From the NCBI GenBank assembly GCA_013331575.1, contig DUGD01000051.1, positions 15,588 to 24,557 on the forward strand: 8,970 bases of DNA. The letters run 5' to 3'. Shown one piece after another: positions 1-6,943 of this stretch. Source of the DNA: Candidatus Woesearchaeota archaeon (lineage in GTDB: Archaea; Nanobdellota; Nanobdellia; Woesearchaeales; UBA525). How positions within the stretch are numbered: the first letter of the stretch is position 1; every line of letters begins with the position of its first letter. Below the pieces are notes generated by a model. The model saw only the letters and a list, made by a program, of their open reading frames with translations, did not search any database and had not been told where the DNA came from. A program made the translations under genes and the position numbers.

Positions 1-2216
1 TGCTCGAGCACATAGAGCGTGATGTTCGCATCGCCGTAGATCTGCTCCGGTGTCAGCTCGAGCGCTTCGATGCCGGCGAGTACCGCGCCGCCCGACACCC
101 AGCTCGAGAAGTTCTTCGCTTCGAGCGTGTATTTGCTCTCGCGCTTCGCGGGGATCTGGATGAGCTTGCCGTAGAGAATCATGCCTTGCAGTTCATAGCG
201 TCCCGGCACGAGGTCGACCAGGCGTTCCTGCACGAGTTCTCCGCCATCGATATCTTCGATCGCCGCCGCTTCCGCGACAAGCTCGCGTTCCGCACTCTCT
301 AGCTGCGCCATGAGATCGTCGTATTCGCTTCGTGTCATGCCGCCTTCATCGAGCGCCATGCGCAAGTTCTCGCGCAGCTCATCGATGGTCGCGGTAGCAG
401 GCACATTCGCTGCGCTGCCGCCGCTGTCGTTGCCGAAGCGCACCATCCCCGCGAGAGGGATATCTTCGTCGTACGGCGTGTTCTTCTCGCGAGCTATCTC
501 GAAGAGCACAGTGTCGTGCTGCGAGAGCGCCGTGCGGTGCCGCTCTGAATTCGCAGGATCATAATAGCCGTTCGGCGGCGTGAGCATCGAGGTATCGGTT
601 GCTGTGCGCTTGTAGATGCGCACTACTTTCTCACGGACAGGCCACATGCCTATTGTGACATCGCTTGTCATAGTATCGTCTTCGCTATTCTCCATCGCCT
701 TGCCGGTGCCGAGGTAACCAGGGGCCTGGAGCGTGACCGCGCCGCCGATGAAGCAGTACGGTAACCTTCCCACCCATAGGCCGTTGCCATCAGTCTCGCC
801 GATGTAATAGCGCGCGTCGCACTCATACTGGACTGTCGCGTTCGGAATGCCACGGTTCGTGTATTTGTCTATCGCTTTGACACGGTATGTGTGGTCGACG
901 AGCTGCCGCGGATCGGAGAGGTCGATGGATGCCGATGCGCCGACGAGCACCGCGGGATTGATGCTCACGTTGAGCGGATAGTTATTGCGGATGTTCGCCT
1001 CGAGCCCGAAATCGAGATGGTACCCTTCCCCGTTGAACGCGGCAGGGTCAGAGAGGTGCACGACGACAGGGTACGCGAGCGTGTACTTGAATTTGTACTG
1101 CGTGAAGAATAACCCTGCGAATTTCGCGATGATGCCGCCGCCGCTGAATTTCTGCGGCTTGATGATCTCCTTGCCGTTGATATCGAGGAACATCGGCGTC
1201 CCGGGATACTCGAATTGCGTCGCGTAAGGATAGGTGTTGTTGTCGAGCTTTATCGTCATGTAGCGGTAGACGCCGTCAGCGTATTGCGCGTAAGCATCCT
1301 CTTCCTCGTAGCTCTGCACGGGTGCGAAGGATTCTTCGGAGTTGATGATCTGTATGAAATTCATGAAAGGCAGGATGTCGCTCTCGATGTGCTCGCGCAC
1401 CGCGCTGCGAGTCCAGAATTTCGTGCTCCCCCCGAAGAGCTGCACGTCACGTATGGGCGGTATCTCTGTGTCGATGCCGCTGTACACGCCACGCAGGTGC
1501 ATGAAGACGTTTTCCAGGAATGCGACCGAGACTTGTGCTTCCTGTATCTTTATCGCATACCGGAACAGCGCGGGAAGCCTGATATCGAGCTCGCTTGCGT
1601 AGGATTGCAAGTCTACTGTCTGCTTGTCGAGCGTGATGATGCGTAATGGGTATTCAAGGGAGAGCGCGATGTTCTCTTCGCGGATGACTGCAGTGACGTC
1701 CGGTCGTCCGGTCGTCGTCACATTGATGTCGGGGAATGCGCTCTCGAACATGAGGCACGAGTCTATCTCTTGCTCGATGCCCTCTTGGAGTTGTTCTTGG
1801 ACGGATTTCACTTTCGAATTAGTGTTCGGTGCCACAGGAATGGGACAATTGCGGTTGTTTTCGCATAACGGCGGCCTGTTGTTCCCTATGCAACCACTCG
1901 GGTTCTCCTCGCAAGGATGTATCTCGTGCCAAAGCACTATCTCTTGCGGCGGGAAGTCGACCACTTGCGTATCACGGATGTTAGGGCTTTTTTTGAGCCC
2001 TGTCGTCGTGAGATATCCGCCGTTCGACCCCATGCGGCGCAGTACCGACTCTCCTGTGCTTGCGAGGCAGCTCTGCACATACTGCGTGACGCGTGCGGCA
2101 TCCTGTTCTGCCTGGAGAGAGGTCGGCGTTTCGCTCGGCCGTAGGAGGACGATGCCTACTATGAGGAGAAGCGCTATCCCGATGATGACGATAGTGGTCA
2201 ATTGTCCTTTTCTCAT
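1..2216 (-). CDS. Membrane-anchored extracytoplasmic protein with class-III-like signal, function unknown (3' end outside window)
   Basis: The frame is open from the ATG at 2216 to the window edge (738 codons, no stop). The N-terminus is MRKGQLTT followed by a hydrophobic stretch at about residues 9-25. KGQ resembles the class III (archaellin/pilin-like) processing site, although the usual acidic residue at +5 is missing, so it may simply be an uncleaved anchor. The rest is hydrophilic and presumably outside the cell, with NxS/T sequons at N165, N326, N416, N459, N702 and N731. Residues ~443-515 resemble a carboxypeptidase-regulatory-like (transthyretin-fold) domain: RGIPNATV, then TDGNG at 475-479 and PGY at 499-501. 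Residues ~611-655 are charged and probably helical. No catalytic motif was seen. The start is supported by GGGTGA four bases upstream and by the ATGA overlap with the preceding gene, which implies translational coupling. Similar anchored proteins are, from memory, common in DPANN genomes. The molecular role is unknown. Confidence 0.85.
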   Translation of the reverse strand, partial: MRKGQLTTIVIIGIALLLIVGIVLLRPSETPTSLQAEQDAARVTQYVQSCLASTGESVLRRMGSNGGYLTTTGLKKSPNIRDTQVVDFPPQEIVLWHEIHPCEENPSGCIGNNRPPLCENNRNCPIPVAPNTNSKVKSVQEQLQEGIEQEIDSCLMFESAFPDINVTTTGRPDVTAVIREENIALSLEYPLRIITLDKQTVDLQSYASELDIRLPALFRYAIKIQEAQVSVAFLENVFMHLRGVYSGIDTEIPPIRDVQLFGGSTKFWTRSAVREHIESDILPFMNFIQIINSEESFAPVQSYEEEDAYAQYADGVYRYMTIKLDNNTYPYATQFEYPGTPMFLDINGKEIIKPQKFSGGGIIAKFAGLFFTQYKFKYTLAYPVVVHLSDPAAFNGEGYHLDFGLEANIRNNYPLNVSINPAVLVGASASIDLSDPRQLVDHTYRVKAIDKYTNRGIPNATVQYECDARYYIGETDGNGLWVGRLPYCFIGGAVTLQAPGYLGTGKAMENSEDDTMTSDVTIGMWPVREKVVRIYKRTATDTSMLTPPNGYYDPANSERHRTALSQHDTVLFEIAREKNTPYDEDIPLAGMVRFGNDSGGSAANVPATATIDELRENLRMALDEGGMTRSEYDDLMAQLESAERELVAEAAAIEDIDGGELVQERLVDLVPGRYELQGMILYGKLIQIPAKRESKYTLEAKNFSSWVSGGAVLAGIEALELTPEQIYGDANITLYVLE
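443..890 (-). other. Carboxypeptidase-regulatory-like beta domain within the anchored protein
   Basis: The domain core is residues ~443-515 (about 671-890); the range given also includes the following beta-rich stretch. It reads V-x-A-I-D-K-Y then RGIPNATVQYEC, a TDGNG turn, and an aromatic/hydrophobic strand ending in APGY. This order (strand, G-x-P-x-A-x-V, T-D-x-x-G, GY) is typical of CarboxypepD_reg/transthyretin-like repeats in surface proteins. These act as structural or binding modules, not as enzymes. The assignment is by motif order only. Confidence 0.5.
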
Positions 2217-5200
2217 ACTTCACCCGCCACTCTGCCGTCGCCGGTATCGACGCCCGTGCCTGCCGAAGCAGGACTCGCGTATCGTCCGGTTGCTTGTCCC
2301 GCGACCGGGCTTCCTGTGTTGAACGTGTTCTCTTTGATATCACGGCAATACGTCTTCTTGCCGAAGGTCGAACTGGGGAATGGTTTGTCGAACGTGATGC
2401 AGAGCCGCTGGTATTTCACAGGCAGGTAGAGGACTCCTTTCTTCGGGCTTGTACCGCTGCCGAAATTGACCCCTTCCGTGAGGTTGAATGTCCCGTTCAC
2501 CATGTCGAAATCGCCCGTGGTACAGGAGTCGATGAGGCACGATTCCTGCAGTGGGTCGCGCAGGCTCATGTCGAGCTTGAAATCGTAGAGCTTGTCCCCT
2601 TGGCGGTGGGCGGCGCTGTACGGCCGTTGCGGGTTCGTTACCATGACTGTGTAGATGTAGACGTACGACTTGCCGGTCTCGTTCTCTATCTCCCGTATCT
2701 CCGCGCCGAACGTCCCTACGATATTCGTCCTCGCGCCATCCGACGGCTCGTAGATTGCGCCTTCGTCATTATCCTGGATATCGACCACTAGATCGTTGCA
2801 GATATTCTGCTTCCAACCTTCAGGGCTGATGTATTGCTTGCTGAAATCCGACGCATCGCGACCCCACTCGCCATAACTACTGATAGAGAGCCAGTCGAGA
2901 TAGCCTTGATCATACGCCCATTGCGCGGCGATGCCCGCGATAAGATCGAAGGCAGCATAGAAATTGGCAGTTTTTATGGCGCCAGCAGCATTACCTGCTT
3001 CCGTCGAACTAAGCGTTGCAACAGGAAAGCACTCAGTTGTAGACTTGCAATAGTAGGTTTTATCGCCAGAGGTACAAGTTGTACCTGCGGCGCAAGAAGC
3101 ACCTACAACGCTAGCCGCCTTAGACTCGCCACCAGGTACCATAATAGAGTATTTGCCGTCTTGACTTACAAAGATGTTATTTGATTCAAGCGCTTTCTTA
3201 AGAGCGTCTATCTCTTGAGCATTGCATTTTGGGGTAGAAGTGATGCATCGTTCATAATTGCGCACCGCTGTCGCCTGCGCAGCACCACCAAGCAAACGCG
3301 CGTTAGCGGCAGTCCATTGTCCCGCACTCGTCGTGAGTTCTGCAACAGAAAGACCCTCGCCAAGACCGCAATTGGTGGACTGTTGTGTGCAGACATATTT
3401 GCCATTTTCTTTTTTTATGCCGTCCGGATACTTCGGAGAATTGCACGTTGGCGCCTTGCACGCATTCTCCGCAGCGACAATATCCGCCGCGAGATTCATT
3501 TTTTTAATATCACTAGGGCTAGTCCCGAGAGGGAGATTACGCGCGACAATCGAGTCTTTCTGCGCAGTATACGCATTGAGTTCGGCTTCATTTTTTATGA
3601 CGATGCCTTGTTTTCCTGCCTCAATAAATGATGCCTTATTGTATAACTCAGAGAACTGATTAAAGGTTATGCCTCGCTCCCTGCAATAATTCTCCACGCG
3701 TGCACCTAATTCATTATTGGGTGTTCTGTCGGCGTTATACACATACAATGCGACATTAGCAGTCTCCGGCGTTGAACCAGTATTTCCTATCGCGCCAACC
3801 ACGGTGCGACCGTCACCTAATTCCCCAAACAAGTTCGCAACATCTTCGCTCTCTTTCTGCGTCGTCGCGCTTCGTTTCTGTTCGTTCTTTATCCAGTTAT
3901 TGACGGAAAGATATTTTGTGTACTCCGTCCATTTCTCCGCCGCGTTGTAGCTGCGTTTGCATTTGCTCGGATCCTTGTCGTTGCAGAGCGCTTGGAGGCA
4001 GATGGTGTCATCGCTCATGGGCGCGTTCATCATCTGAACTGTCTGTTGCGAATAATCAACTATGTTCATTGCCGCTTTGCCGACATGGCACACAGTCCCC
4101 TGCCAGTCTACACCCTGCGGAGGTTGTTCGAGTTTCCCTTGACAGGCTTGATTAAAAATGAATTTTCCGATGATGCCCGGCAAATTCTGCACAATACCAT
4201 CTATATTCGATGCGAGATTCTTGATGACGTTCACGAACGGCAATTCGAACACTTCGCCGACGACCTGGGTGCAGAGCTTGTGGCTTTTGCCTTGTTCGCA
4301 CACCGAGACGGATCCTGCTTGCAAAGACTGCTCTTTGAGGCACTGGAGGTAACCGCAGTTGATATCCTGCCATTTACCAGCGTTATATACCATGCCTCCG
4401 ACGCAAAGGTGCAACGCCGACATGATGAAGCTGTTGCGGTAATCGAATGCGTTGATATTGTTGGCAAGATAGCTCCCTGCAAATTCGCCAACATTAGTGC
4501 TACTCATACCAGCAGCACTACCGCCCACACTGCCTTGTATGCTACTGCCAAAATTGTTACTCGCGCCTGTAAGTCCACCTAACATACCTTGCGTTGTGCC
4601 ACCGTTATTGTTGAAATCAGCGATGCCACGACAATTGACTTGTTTGCAGACTTTCTTGATGAACTTCTCCGATTTTTCGCCAGCAGGCGCCTTAGGATCC
4701 TCCCAAACATTCTTGAGGACCTCCTCAATAGGCTTCTGTATAGCACCAAATCCCAAACCCTGCAAAAACCCACCAACTGCCTGTCCATATACAGGCACAC
4801 TATACACTGAAGTACCGGCAGCTCCTATGGATGATCCAGTCGAAGACAGTCCTTGCAGGCTCTCCATGATGGTGCATATGCCGTCGAGTGTCGCGCGGAC
4901 TTTGCGCAGTGTCATGAGCGCTTTGCTCGCGCTGCCGTTGAGCCGCTTCTCCTCCGCCTGTATCTTATCGACGAAGACCGCGCCGGGTTGTCCGAGGCGC
5001 GCTTCGCGCAATGTGAGATTGAATGTGACGTTCTCATGCTCCGCTTCCGCGTAGAGTTTTTCGCCGTCCATGACGGTCAGGTCTATCTGGCATGTGATGA
5101 TGAAGACGTCTGATTTGGCGAGGACGTCTGCCGGCGCGCGGATCTGGAGGTTCAACCGATTCAGTTTCGTGTGGTCTTGCGCCGGATAAAGGACCCTAGA

Positions 5201-6625
5201 CTCTCCTCTGTCGCGGGAGAAGAGGTTGTACGATCCGGACGTTGAGTAATTCGTTTCATTCGGCAGTCGGTACCAGCATTGCTTCAGCTCTTGATGCAGC
5301 ACTTTCGGCTTCCCCTTATTTGCCTTGAATTCGTAAGTCAAGTATGCTGGGTATGGCAGGTAGTTATTCGCGGCGAGGTCGAGCGCTATGCGGTTCACGC
5401 CGTTTTTTGGCAAGAACTCTTTTGGGATGACGGTGAAGAGATCAAGGCTTTTATTTCCCGGTGTCGTAGTATTGAGCACATGCAGGGTGAGTTGTTTTCG
5501 CACTGCGTTGCCGACGGCGTCGGTCATGACGAACTCAAGCTCTTTGCGCCCCGCGAGCAAACTGCTTATCTGCCAAGAACAGGTATAGATGCTCTTGTCA
5601 GTCTCATCGCTTGCCACGGTGCATGTCGCGGCAGTCATATCCCGCGTGCTTATGTTGCTTGAGTTCACCGTAGCGTACGCGGCGCCTGCGTAGGAGCGTA
5701 CTTTCGCTTGGAATGTGACGCTCTTCCCGCTTGCCGCGAGGACTATGCTCGGTGATGATTGCGTCGGTATCCCGTCGGCGACCGCCGCTTTCCATTCGAG
5801 GAGTGTCGGCGCTTTGAGCGCGCACACAACGCGCTGCGATACGCCTATATCGGCGGGATTCAGCGCGTCTTCACGAGAACTTACGCCTTGCGCACTCGTC
5901 AGTGTAATCTCGAACTCTTGTCCTGATGCGGAGCAAGGCAGCGGTATGACACCCTCACAACGCGTACCGGTGCAGTTGGATACCGTTGCGACGCCAGACA
6001 ATCCTTGCGCGCCCACAAAGACCAATCGGTAATCGAACGCCGTCATGCTATCGCTGAATGTGACTGTGAACGGCGTCGGATCGCTTGTCGCATAGCATTG
6101 ATCAGCATCGCAGAATCGTGTCCGTAACGATGCCATTGATGGATTGGTCGTATCTATGACGATCGGAACGGTGAAATCCTGCTTTAATCGTTGGGCGTCC
6201 ACCTTGATATCGACGCTCACTTTGTTCGCCGTGCTAGCAGTGCTGAACTTGAATGGTACGCTCTTGCACAGATAGGTGTTATCTGCTTGTTTCACACAAG
6301 CGTCACGTATGCCGAACACCAACGTCTTGAGCGCCGTTTTCGTCGCCGGATCGCGGGTGAGCGATGACGCGTCGATCGTCACCGCGCAGACCTTGCTGCG
6401 GTACTTCGCGGCGTCGAAGCAATCCGCGAAATCAGGAGTGAGCTTGAGCGCTAGGCGCGCTCCCGAGAGCGTCGCTGATGGCGAGATGGTCTTGACCTCG
6501 TTGCCGTTCCAATCGACCGATAGTTTGTCGATGGAGTACGCGTGGACGGACGGCGTGAATGCGAGAGCGCAGATAAGCATGAAGACTAGAACCATGCTGT
6601 GGCGCGACGCCACACGCTCCATCAC
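2213..6625 (-). CDS. Large Sec-exported cysteine-rich surface protein, function unknown
   Basis: This is a complete 1470-codon frame. Translation begins at GTG 6625 or the adjacent ATG 6622. GGGTG lies 5 and 8 bases upstream respectively, so the two cannot be separated; the longer form is given. Residues 1-29 are a Sec signal peptide ending SVHA, with likely cleavage before Tyr30. Residues ~30-560 are beta-rich and Ig-like with paired cysteines and ten NxS/T sequons. Residues ~575-900 are mostly helical. They hold a Gly/Ser/Asn linker (671-713) and a cysteine cluster (C741, C757, C762, C776, C785) that I recall from large DPANN secreted proteins. Residues ~900-1230 are Ala/Asn/Gln-rich with more paired cysteines. 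Residues 1275-1430 return to a beta-rich, glycosylatable region, and the last ~35 residues are Gly/Ala/Ser/Thr-rich. There are 43 cysteines after the signal peptide and no C-terminal membrane segment. Attachment through the coupled membrane-anchored partner is therefore plausible. No enzymatic motif was found. Confidence 0.9.
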   Translation of the reverse strand: MMERVASRHSMVLVFMLICALAFTPSVHAYSIDKLSVDWNGNEVKTISPSATLSGARLALKLTPDFADCFDAAKYRSKVCAVTIDASSLTRDPATKTALKTLVFGIRDACVKQADNTYLCKSVPFKFSTASTANKVSVDIKVDAQRLKQDFTVPIVIDTTNPSMASLRTRFCDADQCYATSDPTPFTVTFSDSMTAFDYRLVFVGAQGLSGVATVSNCTGTRCEGVIPLPCSASGQEFEITLTSAQGVSSREDALNPADIGVSQRVVCALKAPTLLEWKAAVADGIPTQSSPSIVLAASGKSVTFQAKVRSYAGAAYATVNSSNISTRDMTAATCTVASDETDKSIYTCSWQISSLLAGRKELEFVMTDAVGNAVRKQLTLHVLNTTTPGNKSLDLFTVIPKEFLPKNGVNRIALDLAANNYLPYPAYLTYEFKANKGKPKVLHQELKQCWYRLPNETNYSTSGSYNLFSRDRGESRVLYPAQDHTKLNRLNLQIRAPADVLAKSDVFIITCQIDLTVMDGEKLYAEAEHENVTFNLTLREARLGQPGAVFVDKIQAEEKRLNGSASKALMTLRKVRATLDGICTIMESLQGLSSTGSSIGAAGTSVYSVPVYGQAVGGFLQGLGFGAIQKPIEEVLKNVWEDPKAPAGEKSEKFIKKVCKQVNCRGIADFNNNGGTTQGMLGGLTGASNNFGSSIQGSVGGSAAGMSSTNVGEFAGSYLANNINAFDYRNSFIMSALHLCVGGMVYNAGKWQDINCGYLQCLKEQSLQAGSVSVCEQGKSHKLCTQVVGEVFELPFVNVIKNLASNIDGIVQNLPGIIGKFIFNQACQGKLEQPPQGVDWQGTVCHVGKAAMNIVDYSQQTVQMMNAPMSDDTICLQALCNDKDPSKCKRSYNAAEKWTEYTKYLSVNNWIKNEQKRSATTQKESEDVANLFGELGDGRTVVGAIGNTGSTPETANVALYVYNADRTPNNELGARVENYCRERGITFNQFSELYNKASFIEAGKQGIVIKNEAELNAYTAQKDSIVARNLPLGTSPSDIKKMNLAADIVAAENACKAPTCNSPKYPDGIKKENGKYVCTQQSTNCGLGEGLSVAELTTSAGQWTAANARLLGGAAQATAVRNYERCITSTPKCNAQEIDALKKALESNNIFVSQDGKYSIMVPGGESKAASVVGASCAAGTTCTSGDKTYYCKSTTECFPVATLSSTEAGNAAGAIKTANFYAAFDLIAGIAAQWAYDQGYLDWLSISSYGEWGRDASDFSKQYISPEGWKQNICNDLVVDIQDNDEGAIYEPSDGARTNIVGTFGAEIREIENETGKSYVYIYTVMVTNPQRPYSAAHRQGDKLYDFKLDMSLRDPLQESCLIDSCTTGDFDMVNGTFNLTEGVNFGSGTSPKKGVLYLPVKYQRLCITFDKPFPSSTFGKKTYCRDIKENTFNTGSPVAGQATGRYASPASAGTGVDTGDGRVAGEV
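2220..2225 (-). promoter_or_regulatory. Shine-Dalgarno site for the anchored protein, inside the upstream gene
   Basis: On the minus strand the sequence reads GGGTGA-AGT-ATG. The GGTGA core matches the archaeal 16S anti-Shine-Dalgarno sequence, and GGTG ends four bases before the ATG at 2216. The site lies within the last codons of the 1470-codon gene, whose stop TGA overlaps this ATG (ATGA). This decides the start and suggests re-initiation by ribosomes finishing the upstream gene. Confidence 0.75.
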
Positions 6626-6630
6626 CGTAA

Positions 6631-6635
6631 CACCC
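6631..6635 (-). promoter_or_regulatory. Shine-Dalgarno site of the 1470-codon gene
   Basis: The minus strand reads GGGTG-TTACG-GTG-ATG. The GGTG core is the archaeal type and sits 5 bases from the GTG and 8 bases from the ATG. With the start site predicted from the TATA box, it would lie at the very 5' end of the mRNA, giving an unusually short leader. Confidence 0.6.
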
Positions 6636-6655
6636 AGGAGAATCTGGCACCAAGA

Positions 6656-6671
6656 TATTTATAAATGTTCC
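6656..6671 (-). promoter_or_regulatory. Archaeal BRE/TATA promoter driving the surface-protein pair
   Basis: On the minus strand GGAACA (6671-6666) is followed directly by TTTATAAAT (6665-6657). This matches the archaeal TFB-recognition element (RNAANN) plus TATA box (TTTAWA). With a TATA centre near 6661, transcription should begin about 26 bases downstream, near 6635. That leaves a leader of roughly 10-13 nt before the start codon. It implies that the surface-protein operon is transcribed separately from the synthetase gene upstream. Confidence 0.8.
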
Positions 6672-6717
6672 GTCCTAGGGTCACTACAGAGAAAACTACT
6701 GGTTACCATCCGAGTTC

Positions 6718-6890
6718 TTGTTGTGGCGGCGTTCGTATGACAGCAGTCTGACAGTACGCCAAGGTTTGACTACAACGTAGGCAAAGCCAGAAACGGTCGG
6801 TTACGGCGTAGACGACCCAACGAACGGTTTGGATACGAAGTAGACAAACCAACGAACGAAGTGAGTGCGGAGTGACTAACGCCACAACAA
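6718..6890. repeat. 11-bp inverted repeat bracketing the hairpin array
   Basis: TTGTTGTGGCG at 6718-6728 is the exact reverse complement of CGCCACAACAA at 6880-6890, with 151 bp between. With single-base gaps, the similarity extends a few bases outward (GA.CT). The arms could be the base of a large stem-loop or relic ends of a small element. I saw no target-site duplication outside them. Confidence 0.55.
6763..6850 (-). repeat. Tandem array of three related hairpins, 31-32 bp period
   Basis: In + strand order, each unit has an outer stem, an internal loop, TAC, a three-base loop, GTA, an internal loop, and the outer stem again. Unit A (6763-6788) has TTTG/CAAA plus GG/CC around a bulged G, core TAC-AAC-GTA. 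Unit B (6795-6817) has GGTCG/CGACC, core TAC-GGC-GTA. Unit C (6826-6850) has GGTTTG/CAAACC, core TAC-GAA-GTA. The TAC and GTA triplets repeat with spacings of 31 and 32 bases. Stem sequences differ but pairing is kept, including a T-A to C-G exchange in the second innermost pair. A weaker hairpin (CGTA/TACG with CAG/CTG inside, 6734-6758) lies one step further on. Transcription strand and function are not known. Confidence 0.65.
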
Positions 6891-6943
6891 AGACTGCTAC
6901 TACCTAAGAGGTTTATGCGCATTCCTGGCAAGAAGATAACGCG

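Larger units (their letters stand above)
6626..6943. other. 318-bp intergenic region between the synthetase and surface-protein genes
   Basis: From the synthetase stop towards the next gene this holds: about 50 bp with no strong T-run terminator (6891-6943); one arm of an 11-bp inverted repeat (6880-6890); a degenerate repeat unit (about 6854-6879); three clear hairpins (6763-6850) and a weaker one (6734-6758); the other inverted-repeat arm (6718-6728); about 45 bp of unremarkable sequence; then the promoter and short leader. A 60-codon frame at 6703-6885 on the minus strand is judged non-coding. Confidence 0.8.

Noticed and set aside
1624..2322. A 232-codon plus-strand frame across the gene overlap
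   Set aside because: It is a shadow of the two minus-strand genes, which have coherent signals, a coupled start and sensible codon use.
3992..4582. A 196-codon plus-strand frame
   Set aside because: It is antisense to the central part of the exported-protein gene; no start signal or known motif.
6761..6858. CRISPR array
   Set aside because: The period is 31-32 bp with no alternation of constant repeats and unique spacers; units are diverged throughout.
6703..6885. A 60-codon minus-strand frame in the intergenic region
   Set aside because: It lies entirely in the repeat/hairpin block, its repeats have a 31-base period that is not a multiple of three, and its composition (Cys/Trp/Leu/Arg-rich) is unlike the real genes.
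6626..6943. A tRNA or other standard RNA gene
   Set aside because: No T-loop motif (GGTTCGAATCC-like), no cloverleaf pairing and no snoRNA C/D boxes could be found.
6891..6943. A terminator after the synthetase gene
   Set aside because: There is no long T-run on the minus strand downstream of the TGA; only short T clusters (TTATCTTCTT) that are not convincing.
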